A stretch of DNA of 64,000 bases from Acetonema longum DSM 6540 (GTDB lineage: Bacteria > Bacillota > Negativicutes > Sporomusales > Acetonemataceae): the NCBI RefSeq assembly GCF_000219125.1, contig NZ_AFGF01000144.1:1-64000 (forward strand). The letters are read 5' to 3'. A program made the translations under genes and the position numbers. The notes under the pieces were generated by a model. The model was not told the DNA's origin and made no database searches. It saw only the letters and a program-made list of their open reading frames with translations. This document shows positions 46,126-55,513 of the stretch, piece by piece. Numbering within the stretch: the stretch's first letter is position 1; each line of letters opens with the position of its first letter.

Positions 46126-46749
46126 TTGAAACTTTTGGTCGTGGAAGACGAGGATCTCCTGCGTGACGCGATTGTTGCCGTTCTCGCTGCCGAAGGTTTT
46201 AATGTGGATGATACGGGTAATGGCGACGAAGGAATCTTTTTGGCCGAGCAGGCAGTGTATGATCTGTTGATCCTCGATATCATGCTGCCCGGCCTAAGCG
46301 GTTTAGAGATATTAAAACAGCTTAGGGGCCGGGAAGATGCCGTTCCCGTGCTGTTATTGACCGCTAAAGATCGAGTCGAGGACCGGGTGACAGGATTGGA
46401 TGCCGGGGCGGACGACTATTTGGTCAAACCCTTTGCGGTGCCGGAATTGCTGGCGCGGGTAAGGGCCCTGCTGCGGCGCAAGGGCGGGGAAACGGCGCAG
46501 GGACTGCTTTCCTATAGGTGCATAGCCTTAGATCCCAAACTGAAAGACGGCTATTTTCAGTGCGAAGAATTAGGTCTTACCGCCAAAGAATATGAGTTGC
46601 TGGAATTTTTACTGCTGAACCGGGAGAGGATCTTAACCAAAGAACAGATATTTGACCGGCTGTGGGGCCTGGAAACAGAAACAGGCTTAGGGATTGTGGA
46701 TGTATACATACACTTTCTCCGCAAAAAAATAGAGCGTGTTTGGCTGTGA
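46126..46749 (+). CDS. OmpR/PhoB-type response regulator, frameshifted near the C-terminus
   Basis: Receiver domain (LVVEDEDLLRDA, phospho-Asp in DLLILDIMLPGL, TAKDRVEDRV, DYLVKPFA) followed by a winged helix (LGLTAKEYELLEFLLLNRER, VDVYIHFLRKKIE). As written it stops early at 46749 after RKKIERVWL. Removing one T near 46741 restores GCDNLIRTVRGVGYIL, the normal end of this family, with a stop at 46814-46816 overlapping the kinase ATG (ATGA). So the intact gene would span 46126-46816. TTG 46126 is chosen for GGGGTG 7 bases upstream. Confidence 0.88.
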   Translation: MKLLVVEDEDLLRDAIVAVLAAEGFNVDDTGNGDEGIFLAEQAVYDLLILDIMLPGLSGLEILKQLRGREDAVPVLLLTAKDRVEDRVTGLDAGADDYLVKPFAVPELLARVRALLRRKGGETAQGLLSYRCIALDPKLKDGYFQCEELGLTAKEYELLEFLLLNRERILTKEQIFDRLWGLETETGLGIVDVYIHFLRKKIERVWL

Positions 46750-46812
46750 CAATTTAATCCGCACGGTCAGGGGAGTGGGATACATACTGAAAGACAAGGC
46801 GAGTGGGCAGGG

Positions 46813-48177
46813 ATGATCGGCATATTCAGGCGCAGGTGGAATTTATTCGGCAAGGTTCTGTGGCGATTGACGGCCCTGAATACCGGTGTTTTGCTATTGG
46901 TTTTCATTGTGTATAATGTTTTGCTGTACATGGTTATCAGCAATCAGTTGTATGCCAATGTTGACAACGGCATGCGGAGCCTGGTTACGAGTGTATCTCA
47001 GGAAATCAGGCGACGGGCTGAAGCAGTGGGGTATCGGACCGAGGCGGTGACCCATGAGAAAACCTTTCGCTTTATGCTGCCGCCTCTGCCGCCGCCTCAT
47101 GATCCGCGAATTTTGCTGTTGTTTTTTAATGCGGAGGGGGATTTGGCTGCCCCATATCCCAACGTCAGCCTCAATGCGGCCGAAGTGGCCAAGCTGGCGG
47201 CGGAGGCAATCAGTGGCTCTCCCCAGAGTCAAATATACGAAGGCCATTATTATCGCTGCTTCAAAATGTCTTATGACGGGGAACTGCTGCCGTTTATTGC
47301 GGTAGGTCAGCGGCTGGTGCAGATAAAAGACATTATTGCCGTTGCTAATGTGGAGCCGGAGCTCCGGCTGCTGCATACTTTTCTGCTGGTAAGTACGGCG
47401 GGAACCATGCTGGTTTTCCTTATTATAGTGGCTGCGGGGTATTTTCTGGCCGAGAAGGCGCTCATTCCCATTAATGCATCCTGGGAAAAACAAGAACAGT
47501 TTGTGGCCGATGCCTCCCATGAAATGAGAACGCCTCTGGCCGTCATCAAATCACAGGCCGAGTTGCTGCTGCATTCGCCGGATCGAACCATCGAAGAAGA
47601 GAGTGCGCGGATTGCCTCCGTTATTAAGGAAACCACCCGGTTAGGCAATCTGGTTGCCAAACTGCTGCTTTTGGCAAGGTCGGATTCCAATCAAATTGAA
47701 ATCGAATATCAGCCCATTCAGCTTCAGGAACTGGTGGCAACCGTAGTCACCCAGTTTCAGCCGATTGCCGGGCTGAAGAATATCGCCCTGAGTCTGCCAG
47801 CCGGCGACTGGGTCGAGATCATGGGGGACAGGGAAAAGATCGCCCAATTGCTGGTCATCCTATTGGACAATGCCGTCAAATACACCCCGGAAGGCGGCAG
47901 TGTAACCGTCCGGGTCAATAAGAGGCATAATGCTGCCGAAATGATCGTGCAGGATACGGGCATGGGTATTTCAGCCGGGGACTTGCCCTGTATTTTCGAC
48001 CGTTTCTACAGGGCCGATAAATCCCGTTCCGGCAAGGAACGGGGGAATGGTTTGGGGCTGGCTATCGCCAAATGGATTGTGGAGAAACATGCCGGCAGCA
48101 TCAGCGCGGAAAGCAGCCTGGGAACAGGTACTACCATGGTGGTTACCCTACCGCGGAAACGGAATTTTTTTCCATAG
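46813..48177 (+). CDS. Sensor histidine kinase of the efflux-linked two-component system
   Basis: A 454-residue kinase: membrane helix at about 20-42, a periplasmic segment with a proline-rich LPPLPPPHDP stretch, second helix at about 193-217, then H-box DASHEMRTPLAVIKSQAELL, N-box LLDNAVKYTP, G1 DTGMGI, F-box FDRFYRADKSRSG and G2 GNGLGLAIAK. CiaH-like arrangement. It pairs with the regulator upstream (ATGA overlap once the frameshift is corrected). RND efflux genes follow, so it probably senses envelope stress or a toxic compound. Confidence 0.9.
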   Translation: MIGIFRRRWNLFGKVLWRLTALNTGVLLLVFIVYNVLLYMVISNQLYANVDNGMRSLVTSVSQEIRRRAEAVGYRTEAVTHEKTFRFMLPPLPPPHDPRILLLFFNAEGDLAAPYPNVSLNAAEVAKLAAEAISGSPQSQIYEGHYYRCFKMSYDGELLPFIAVGQRLVQIKDIIAVANVEPELRLLHTFLLVSTAGTMLVFLIIVAAGYFLAEKALIPINASWEKQEQFVADASHEMRTPLAVIKSQAELLLHSPDRTIEEESARIASVIKETTRLGNLVAKLLLLARSDSNQIEIEYQPIQLQELVATVVTQFQPIAGLKNIALSLPAGDWVEIMGDREKIAQLLVILLDNAVKYTPEGGSVTVRVNKRHNAAEMIVQDTGMGISAGDLPCIFDRFYRADKSRSGKERGNGLGLAIAKWIVEKHAGSISAESSLGTGTTMVVTLPRKRNFFP

Positions 48178-48188
48178 AACAATCGTTT

Positions 48189-48221
48189 TTTAAGAAAAAA
48201 TTAAGGATCTCTCTGTATACT
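48189..48221 (+). promoter_or_regulatory. Predicted response-regulator box and -10 before the RND operon
   Basis: TTTAAG (48189-48194), five bases, ATTAAG (48200-48205), then TATACT (48216-48221). The direct repeat with 11-base period matches that in front of the response regulator at 46044. It suggests the two-component system drives the efflux operon. Confidence 0.5.
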
Positions 48222-48270
48222 AAACATACGATGTATGGATAATTTCGTAACAGGGAGGCATATGTCAGTA

Positions 48271-48311
48271 AAAAGTTCCCCTGCTGTCCTATCGACAGGA
48301 GGGGAACTTTT
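48271..48311 (+). terminator. Hairpin in the leader of the RND operon
   Basis: AAAAGTTCCCCT (48271-48282) pairs with AGGGGAACTTTT (48300-48311), with an inner CTGTC/GACAG pairing. It lies between the promoter box and the adaptor gene, so it could be a leader attenuator or a terminator of read-through from the kinase. Confidence 0.6.
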
Positions 48312-48368
48312 CCTAAGGCAGGATGGTTTGCCTGTAAAATTCATATTTGCAAATCAGGAGGGATAGCA

Positions 48369-49526
48369 TTGAGTACTTCACACTTCAATACAATCCGCTA
48401 CTTAAGCCTCATCGCCTTATCAGCCGCGCTTTTGGCCTCCGGCTGCAGCAGCAGGCAAACAGCCCAGGCTCCACAGGCCGTGGAGGTAAAAGCAATGCAG
48501 GTCATTCAGCAGGACACTCCCGTTACATATGAGTATGTGGGTCAGGTGAAGGCCAAAAATGAAGTGCAGATCAAGGCCAAAGTCTCCGGCAATATTGTTG
48601 CCAAAATGGTGGAAGGCGGCGCTAGGGTCAGTGAAGGTCAGCCATTATTCCAGATCGACCGCCGTCAATATGAGGCCGCCCTGCTGAATGCCCGGGCGAC
48701 CTTGGCCCAGGCGGAAGCGGCATTGAACAACTCCCGCCGCGATACTCTGCGATATCAACAACTGGCGGCCAAGAACGGCATTGCCCAGCAGACGCTGGAT
48801 GCCCAGCTGGCAGCGGAGCAACAGAATGCCGCTGCGGTCGATGCTTATCAGGCAAAGGCTAGGCAGGCGGCGGACGACCTGGACGATACTTTGATTGTAG
48901 CTCCGTTCAACGGCCGCATTGACGTGAACGATCTGAGCGTGGGCGATTACGTTACGGCCGGATCGACCACCTTAGCCGCCATTTCTTCAGTGAACCCGGT
49001 TTTCATTCAATTCAGTATGAGCGAAAATGAATATCTGCAGCTGGCACAGCACAGCAGTGGTACAGAACCCCGGGAATGGGGCGGCAGCCTAAAGCTCATT
49101 CTGAGCAATGGCGCCAAGTATCCGCTCGCCGGACGGATTGCCCAGGTAGACAAGGGGTTAAACACCGACACCGGCACACTCACCTTGAAGGCAGTGTTTG
49201 ACAATCCCCAGCAGCTGCTGATTCCCGGCATGTTCGCCCGGATAGTGGCAGAGGGAGAAATGCGCCGGGGGGCCCTGCTGGTGCCGCAGCGCGCCGTGCA
49301 GCAAATATTGGGCAAGACCTTTGTAACCGTAGTTGCGGCAGGCAACAAGGCCGAATCGCGGCCGGTCCAAATGGGACCCCGGGTTGGCAGCCTGTGGGTG
49401 GCGGAAGAAGGTCTGACTGCAGGGGATCAGGTCATCGTGGAAGGGTTTTCCAAGGTTCAGGCCGGGACACCCCTGCAGGTAGTCATGGTCGCGCCGGATG
49501 ATCTCGCAACTGCGGAGGAGCAATAG
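48369..49526 (+). CDS. RND efflux periplasmic adaptor (AcrA/MexA type)
   Basis: A 385-residue membrane-fusion protein with a lipoprotein signal: hydrophobic helix then LLASGCSSRQ, the Cys being the lipid site. After it come the biotinyl-lipoyl-like halves (VKAKNEVQIKAKVSGNIVAK, IVAPFNGRIDVNDLSVGDYV), an alpha hairpin and beta-barrel domains (IPGMFARIVAEGEMRRGALLVPQRAV). It joins the RND pump at 49539 to an outer-membrane channel. TTG start with AGGAGGG upstream. An outer membrane is implied. Confidence 0.92.
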   Translation: MSTSHFNTIRYLSLIALSAALLASGCSSRQTAQAPQAVEVKAMQVIQQDTPVTYEYVGQVKAKNEVQIKAKVSGNIVAKMVEGGARVSEGQPLFQIDRRQYEAALLNARATLAQAEAALNNSRRDTLRYQQLAAKNGIAQQTLDAQLAAEQQNAAAVDAYQAKARQAADDLDDTLIVAPFNGRIDVNDLSVGDYVTAGSTTLAAISSVNPVFIQFSMSENEYLQLAQHSSGTEPREWGGSLKLILSNGAKYPLAGRIAQVDKGLNTDTGTLTLKAVFDNPQQLLIPGMFARIVAEGEMRRGALLVPQRAVQQILGKTFVTVVAAGNKAESRPVQMGPRVGSLWVAEEGLTAGDQVIVEGFSKVQAGTPLQVVMVAPDDLATAEEQ

Positions 49527-49538
49527 GGAGGGATTTTC

Positions 49539-52500
49539 ATGGCCAGGTTTTTTATTGAGCGGCCTATTTTTGCCATCGTTTTATCGATTGTGATTACCAT
49601 GGCCGGCCTCGTGGCTGCGTTTAATCTGCCCATTGCGCAGTACCCGCAGATTTCGCCGCCCACGGTCGCCGTGAGTACATCCTATACAGGCGCCAATGCC
49701 GATGTCATCAATCAAACTGTGGCTCAGATTATTGAAGAGCAGGTCAACGGTGTGGAAGGCATGACATCCATGCAATCCACCAGTTCCGACAGCGGCTCCT
49801 ATTCACTGAGTGTCCAGTTTGAACCTGATAAAGATGCGGATATTGTCGCAGTGCAAACTCAGAACCGGGTGGCTCAGGCTACGGCATCTTTGCCGTCCAG
49901 CGTGCAGACAGTCGGCGTCACCACCAAAAAATCCAGTGATGACATGAGTCTGATTTTTACATTGTGGTCGCCAAACGGCACCTACGACGCCAACTTTCTG
50001 AAAAATTACGGCAGTATTTATCTGGTCGACGATATCAAACGGGTCAGCGGGGTCGGCAATGTCATGGAATTTGGCTCCGATTACGCCATGCGCATCTGGC
50101 TGCAGCCGGATAAAATGGCCCGGTTTAATATTACGGCCAGCGATATTTCCAGCGCTATTTCGACCCAGAATATCCAAGCGGCAGCCGGCAGCATCGGCAA
50201 GGCCCCGACGCTGCCGCAGCAGGAGTTTCAATATACCGCCAGAGTCAAAGGCAGGCTCACGGAAGCAGCCGAATTTGAGAACATCATTATCAAGGCTAAT
50301 ACGGATGGCTCGGCAATACGGCTGAAAGATGTGGCATGGGTAGAACTGGGCAGCAAGGATTATACGTTTAACAGTAAAATTAGCGGGCATCCGACGGCGG
50401 GCTTTGCCATCCAGCTGAGCAGCGACGCCAACGCTCTGGAGACGATCGGCAATGTGAAACAGGTCCTGGCCAATGCCGCCAGCCGCTTCCCGGCAGATAT
50501 GCAATACACCATTGCGGTGGACAATACCGAGTTTGTGCGGGAATCCCTGCTGGAAGTATGCCAGACCTTCGTGGAAGCGCTGCTCTTGGTGCTGCTGGTC
50601 GTATTTCTTTTCTTGCAGAGCTGGCGGGCCACCCTGATTCCGATGCTGGCGATTCCGGTATCGCTGATCGGCACCTTCGGCGCCTTTTTGGTTTTGGATT
50701 TTTCCATTAATACCTTAACCTTGTTTGCCATGGTGCTGGCCATCGGGCTGGTGGTGGATGACGCCATTGTCGTGATTGAGGCGGTGGAACACCACATGCG
50801 CTACAATGGCCTCAGCCCCCGGGAGGCGACCGTCCGGGCGATGGACGAGGTTTCGGGACCGGTTGTCGCCATTGCCTTTGTTTTGGCCTCGGTGTTTATC
50901 CCGGTGGCTTTTTTCGGAGGCACCATGGGGATTCTATATAAGCAATTTGCTCTGACCATTGCCATATCCATGGCCTTGTCGGCAGTGGTGGCCCTGTCCC
51001 TGACGCCAGCTTTGTGCGCTACGATCTTAAAGCCCTATGACCCGTCGGCGCACGGGGGATTCGTCGCCAGGTTCTTTGCCAAATTCAACGCTTGGTTTGA
51101 AGCAACAGTGGAGCGTTATGGCGGCGGGGTAGGCCGCGCGATAGCTAAATCGCGGTTATGCGTGGTATTATTGGCGGTTTTGCTTATTTTGTCCGGCGCC
51201 TTGTACAAGGCTGTTCCTTCTTCTTTTGTACCCTCCGAGGATCAAGGGTACTTCCTTACAGCCGTAAATCTGCCGGAAGCGGCCAGTTTGAACCGGTCAC
51301 AGGCAGTGCTCGACAAGGTGGCTGCAGAAATACGTTCCCAGCCCGGCGTCGCGGATACAATGGCCATAACCGGCTTCGACGCGCTGAGCGGGGGAACCCA
51401 GTCCAGCTCGGGCGTTATTTTTACCAGGCTGAAACCCTGGGCGGAAAGAAAGACGCCTGAACTGCAGGTATCACAACAAATTCTTAGCGTCTTTAAAAGC
51501 AGCAGCCACATTCCCGAGGCCAGCGTCATGGCGTTTAATCCGCCGGCGCTGCCCGGCTTGGGCCGGGTAGGAGGGTTTACCCTGATGCTGGAAGACCGGA
51601 CGGGCAGCACGGACGAGGAAATCGACCGCATATCCAGGGGATTTCTGACTGCAGCCCGCCAGCGGCCGGAAATTGGCACCATTTATACGACCTTTTCCAT
51701 TTCGACGCCGGGATATGAATTTCAAGTGGACCGGGAAAAGGTGGAAAAACTGGGCGTTTCGCTCGACGAGGTCTTCAGTACCTTACAGGCTTTTCTCGGC
51801 GGCACGCAGGTGAATGACTTCAACCGTTTCGGTCGTTCCTACAAAGTCATTATGCAAGCTGAGCCCCAGTTCCGCAATGACGTTGATGCCACCCGCTTCT
51901 TTTATCTGCGCAGCTCGTCCAACACCATGGTGCCGCTCAGCACCTTGATCAAGGCGGTGCCGGTCAATGCCGCCTCGATTATTACCAGGTACAACGGCAG
52001 CAGGGCCGTGCAGATCAACGGCAGTCCGGCCACGGGCTACAGCTCCGGACAGGCGATTACCGCCCTGGAGGAGGTGGCTGCCCAGACTCTGCCCAGCGGT
52101 TTTAGCTACTCCTGGTCAGGCCAAAGCCGGGAAGAAAAAATATCCGGCGGCAGGACTCCCATCGTGTTTGGCTTTGCCTTGCTGTTTGTCTTTTTAAGCC
52201 TGGCGGCGCTTTACGAGAGCTGGCGCATTCCCTTTGCCGTTATGTTAAGCGTGCCTACCGGCCTCTTCGGCGCTTTTCTTTTCCAGTATGCGCGCAACCT
52301 GGAGAATAGCATCTATATGCAGATTGGCCTGGTGATGCTGATCGGTCTGGCAGCGAAAAATGCCATATTGATTGTGGAATTCGCTAAGGTGCGGTTGGAT
52401 GCAGGGATGAAGCCGGCGCCGGCCGCTATTGAAGCTGCCAAAATCCGCTTCCGGCCCATTTTGATGACCTCAATGGCCTTTATCATCGGCTGCCTGCCAC

Positions 52501-52679
52501 TGGCCTTGGCCAGCGGCGCCGGTGCCGGCGCCAGAAATGCCATGGGGACCGCGGTGGTGGGTGGCATGTTTATGGCTACGCTCCTGGGGATATTCCTGGT
52601 GCCGGTTCTCTTTGTGGTCATAGAACAAATGGCGGCAAAGCGCCAGCCGCAGCAAAACGCGATTAAGCAGCATATTTGA
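49539..52679 (+). CDS. RND multidrug efflux pump, HAE1 family (AcrB type)
   Basis: A 1046-residue, 12-helix RND transporter. Typical elements: MARFFIERPIFAIVLSIVI at the start, IAQYPQISPPTVAVSTSYTGA, GLVVDDAIVVIEAVEH with paired Asp residues in helix 4 for proton relay, ENVE-position block, and LIGLAAKNAILIVEFAK in the second half. It expels hydrophobic compounds using the proton gradient. Lies 12 bases after the adaptor gene. Full family length. Confidence 0.95.
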   Translation: MARFFIERPIFAIVLSIVITMAGLVAAFNLPIAQYPQISPPTVAVSTSYTGANADVINQTVAQIIEEQVNGVEGMTSMQSTSSDSGSYSLSVQFEPDKDADIVAVQTQNRVAQATASLPSSVQTVGVTTKKSSDDMSLIFTLWSPNGTYDANFLKNYGSIYLVDDIKRVSGVGNVMEFGSDYAMRIWLQPDKMARFNITASDISSAISTQNIQAAAGSIGKAPTLPQQEFQYTARVKGRLTEAAEFENIIIKANTDGSAIRLKDVAWVELGSKDYTFNSKISGHPTAGFAIQLSSDANALETIGNVKQVLANAASRFPADMQYTIAVDNTEFVRESLLEVCQTFVEALLLVLLVVFLFLQSWRATLIPMLAIPVSLIGTFGAFLVLDFSINTLTLFAMVLAIGLVVDDAIVVIEAVEHHMRYNGLSPREATVRAMDEVSGPVVAIAFVLASVFIPVAFFGGTMGILYKQFALTIAISMALSAVVALSLTPALCATILKPYDPSAHGGFVARFFAKFNAWFEATVERYGGGVGRAIAKSRLCVVLLAVLLILSGALYKAVPSSFVPSEDQGYFLTAVNLPEAASLNRSQAVLDKVAAEIRSQPGVADTMAITGFDALSGGTQSSSGVIFTRLKPWAERKTPELQVSQQILSVFKSSSHIPEASVMAFNPPALPGLGRVGGFTLMLEDRTGSTDEEIDRISRGFLTAARQRPEIGTIYTTFSISTPGYEFQVDREKVEKLGVSLDEVFSTLQAFLGGTQVNDFNRFGRSYKVIMQAEPQFRNDVDATRFFYLRSSSNTMVPLSTLIKAVPVNAASIITRYNGSRAVQINGSPATGYSSGQAITALEEVAAQTLPSGFSYSWSGQSREEKISGGRTPIVFGFALLFVFLSLAALYESWRIPFAVMLSVPTGLFGAFLFQYARNLENSIYMQIGLVMLIGLAAKNAILIVEFAKVRLDAGMKPAPAAIEAAKIRFRPILMTSMAFIIGCLPLALASGAGAGARNAMGTAVVGGMFMATLLGIFLVPVLFVVIEQMAAKRQPQQNAIKQHI

Positions 52680-52810
52680 GACTGTTTGTTATAGATCTGT
52701 TTCGGGCCGCTCCTTCTCCCCAGCGAAGCAGGAGCGGCGTTCCTGCGTAGAGAAGCAAAAAACTAGAATGGATCAACAGGAAAACAAGTAAGTTAATTAG
52801 GAGGTTATCT

Positions 52811-54166
52811 ATGAGAACATCCGGAAGGCGCATGACCAAGCTATTGGTACCGATTCTCGTTTTATCTGCCCTCAGCCGCCCGGTATTCGCCGCGCCCATT
52901 GAGCTGTCGCTTGACGAGAGTATCACCTTGGCGCTGCAAAATAATTCGGATATAAAAATCGCGGCCTCTGAGAGAGAACAAAACAGTTGGGCGCTGAAAC
53001 AAGCAAAAGCGGGCAAAGGATTCAGCCTCAGCCTGACCCATAGCGACACGCGCTATAGCTCGCCGACGGTGGAATTCGCCGACGGCCGTTACAGCCGCGA
53101 CAAATTTGCCAGCACAGTGTCGGCCAGCTTGCCGGTCTACTCCGGCGGTAAATTGGAGAGTCAGATCGAGCAGGCTAAACTGGGGCTCGACATTGCCGAT
53201 CTCACGGTCGAGGCAACCAGGCAGCAAATTAAACAAAACGTCACTACAAACTATTTCGGCGTGCTGCAGTATCAGCAAGAATTGCAGGTGAACCGGGAAA
53301 CGGTCGATAACTATACCGCCCACCTGAAAAATGTCCGGGATAAGTATGAAGTCGGCACAGTGGCCAAAATTTTAGTTGTGCTTGATGATACGGCCATTCG
53401 GGCGCAGGTTGCCCAGTATAAGGCCCAGGTGACCAATTACGCTTCTATTTACGAGCGTACCAGGAAACTGACAGCCCTTGGCGGCGAGTCGGCGCAGCAG
53501 TTGGACTCCGATCAGACCAACTACCTGGTGGCCAAAGCTAACTACGACAATTATGTAACCCAGCTGGGATATTATGTGATTACGGCGCCCATTGACGGCG
53601 TAGTGATCGGCGAGCCTACTCCCGCCGGCCAGACGGTGGTCCAGGGGATTTCCGAGGCTCAGGTGCTCATGACCGTTGCCGATATGTCCCAAATGCAGGT
53701 CAAGGTCATGGTGGATGAAACGGATATCGGCAAGGTAAAAACAGGGCAGACTGTTTCCTTCACTGTGGATACCTACACGGACAAAACCTTTACCGGCGAG
53801 GTAACGCGCATTTCCAAGGATGCCACTACTTCGTCGAATGTTGTTTACTACTATGTATATGTAGATGTGGATTCGCCGCAGGGCCTGCTGTATCCGACGA
53901 TGACCGCCAGAGTCACGCTTCACGTTGGTGAGAGCAAAAATGCGCTGGTGGTGCCTTTGTCGGCCATCAAGGAAGAAAAAGGGCAAAAGTATGTGCAAGT
54001 GATGGTCAACGGCCAACTGCAGAACCAACCGGTCCAAATCGGATTGAGCAATGACGAGCAGACGGAAATCCTCAGCGGACTCAATGAAGGCGATCAGGTC
54101 GTGCTTCCTGCGGCCAAGGCGCCGACTGCAAACGCTCAGCGTCAGGGACCGCCGCCTCCCCTATAA
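52811..54166 (+). CDS. TolC-like / MacA-like chimeric protein
   Basis: A 451-residue protein with a signal peptide (SALSRPVFAAPIELS). Residues about 30-190 match the first half of a TolC-type channel (LSLDESITLALQNNSDIKIA, SLPVYSGGKLESQIEQAKLGL, YEVGTVAK). From about residue 192 it becomes a MacA-type adaptor (VVLDDTAIRAQVAQYKAQV, APIDGVVIGEPTPAGQTV, VVYYYVYVDV, VPLSAIKEEKGQKYVQVMVNG). The join lies at VGTVAK/ILVVLDDT, where MacA normally has VGDxVKxGQVLVVLDDT. Two separate genes are expected, so an internal deletion or assembly collapse is likely. ATG with GGAGGT upstream. Confidence 0.8.
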   Translation: MRTSGRRMTKLLVPILVLSALSRPVFAAPIELSLDESITLALQNNSDIKIAASEREQNSWALKQAKAGKGFSLSLTHSDTRYSSPTVEFADGRYSRDKFASTVSASLPVYSGGKLESQIEQAKLGLDIADLTVEATRQQIKQNVTTNYFGVLQYQQELQVNRETVDNYTAHLKNVRDKYEVGTVAKILVVLDDTAIRAQVAQYKAQVTNYASIYERTRKLTALGGESAQQLDSDQTNYLVAKANYDNYVTQLGYYVITAPIDGVVIGEPTPAGQTVVQGISEAQVLMTVADMSQMQVKVMVDETDIGKVKTGQTVSFTVDTYTDKTFTGEVTRISKDATTSSNVVYYYVYVDVDSPQGLLYPTMTARVTLHVGESKNALVVPLSAIKEEKGQKYVQVMVNGQLQNQPVQIGLSNDEQTEILSGLNEGDQVVLPAAKAPTANAQRQGPPPPL

Positions 54167-54184
54167 AAGCCAGGAGGGAAAATC

Positions 54185-54310
54185 ATGACTTATTGCGTTC
54201 GCTTTGATACTGCCGCCGATGCCAGCCGGGTCTTCCCGGCACGGGACGGAAGTATGAGGCCGGATGAGATTCAACAGGGGGTGAGGAGATGTTCTGGGAA
54301 AGTGTTCTGA
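54185..54310 (+). pseudogene. Probable remnant of a MacB-type ABC ATPase gene
   Basis: A 41-codon frame starting ATG with AGGAGGG upstream. Its middle, ADASRVFPARDGSMRPDE, resembles the extreme C-terminus of MacB/LolD ATPases (the segment after the H-loop ending in RDG). No Walker A, signature or Walker B motif remains. It occupies exactly the slot of the ATPase gene between MacA and the MacB permease and overlaps the permease start by 22 bases. A large internal deletion is the simplest reading. Confidence 0.4.
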
Positions 54311-55506
54311 TTGCGCTGGAAGGACTGCGGGCGAACAAGCTCCGTTCCGCCCTGACGATGCTGGGGATTATCATCGGCGTTGGCGCCGTTATTGCCATGG
54401 TTTCCATTGGCCTGGGCGTACAGCAAAGAGTGCAGAGCTCCATTGCCAGCCTGGGAAGCAATCTGCTGATTGTTATGCCCGGGTCCAATTCGCCGTCCGG
54501 CGGGGTGCGCCTGGCAGCCGGGTCCAATATTACACTGACCCGCCGGGATGCCCAGGCTATTTCCCGGGAGATCGCCGGGATCAACTATGCAGCGCCTGCT
54601 GTCAGCAGAACCTTTCAGGTCATCTATGGCAACCAAAATTGGAATACCAGTGTTCAGGGTACCACGCCGGAATTTTTGCCGATCCGTGATTTTGCCGTGG
54701 CTGCCGGTACCTTTTTCAGCAGCAGTGACGACGCCACCCGCAACCGGGTAGCGGTACTCGGACAGACCGTAGCCAGCAACCTGTTCGGCAACGTCAGCCC
54801 GTTGGGCAAGACTATTCGTATTGGCCAGGCGCCGTTTCGCGTAATCGGGATCCTCGCCAGCAAAGGGCAGTCATCCATGGGGCATGATCAGGACGACATG
54901 ATCATTATCCCCCTGGCCACCGCTCAGGACCGGCTTCTGGGGATCACTTATGTGAATAGTATCAGCATCCAGGTGGAAAATGAAAAAATCATCGATCAGG
55001 TTCAAGAGAATGTCACCTCTTTGCTCAGGACGCGTCACCGCCTGGCGCCAAACGTAGAAAATGACTTCACGGTGCGCAATCTGACCGCCCTGATGGCGAC
55101 CATGCAGGAGACTACCGGCACGATTACGCTGTTTTTGGGGGCGGTAGCCGCTATTTCTCTTCTGGTCGGCGGCATTGGGATCATGAATATCATGCTGGTG
55201 TCGGTGACTGAGCGGACGCGGGAAATCGGCATCAGAAAAGCATTGGGCGCTACCTTTAACAATATTCTTACCCAATTTATTGTCGAAGCGACGGTCATCA
55301 GTGTCACCGGCGGCTGCATCGGTATTTTGCTGGGGATAGCCGGTGCCCGCGTCGTATCGCTTATAGCCGGATGGAGTACGGTTATTTCCTCGCTGGCCAT
55401 CCTGGGGGCCTTTGGCGTTTCAGTCATCATCGGCCTGTTTTTCGGGATTTATCCCGCCCGCCAGGCGGCTCTGCTGGATCCGATCGACGCTTTGCGGTAT
55501 GAATAA
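54289..55506 (+). CDS. MacB-like ABC transporter permease
   Basis: A 405-residue permease: helix 1 at about 20-45 (LRSALTMLGIIIGVGAVIAMVSI), a periplasmic MacB core domain, then three C-terminal helices forming an FtsX domain (VGGIGIMNIMLVSVTERTREIGIRKALGAT). It belongs with a MacA adaptor and an ATPase to export small molecules or peptides. Unlike E. coli MacB, no ATPase is fused; the separate ATPase gene seems lost here, so it may be inactive or use another ATPase. ATG with GGTGAGGAG upstream. Confidence 0.9.
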   Translation: MFWESVLIALEGLRANKLRSALTMLGIIIGVGAVIAMVSIGLGVQQRVQSSIASLGSNLLIVMPGSNSPSGGVRLAAGSNITLTRRDAQAISREIAGINYAAPAVSRTFQVIYGNQNWNTSVQGTTPEFLPIRDFAVAAGTFFSSSDDATRNRVAVLGQTVASNLFGNVSPLGKTIRIGQAPFRVIGILASKGQSSMGHDQDDMIIIPLATAQDRLLGITYVNSISIQVENEKIIDQVQENVTSLLRTRHRLAPNVENDFTVRNLTALMATMQETTGTITLFLGAVAAISLLVGGIGIMNIMLVSVTERTREIGIRKALGATFNNILTQFIVEATVISVTGGCIGILLGIAGARVVSLIAGWSTVISSLAILGAFGVSVIIGLFFGIYPARQAALLDPIDALRYE

Positions 55507-55513
55507 GAAATTG

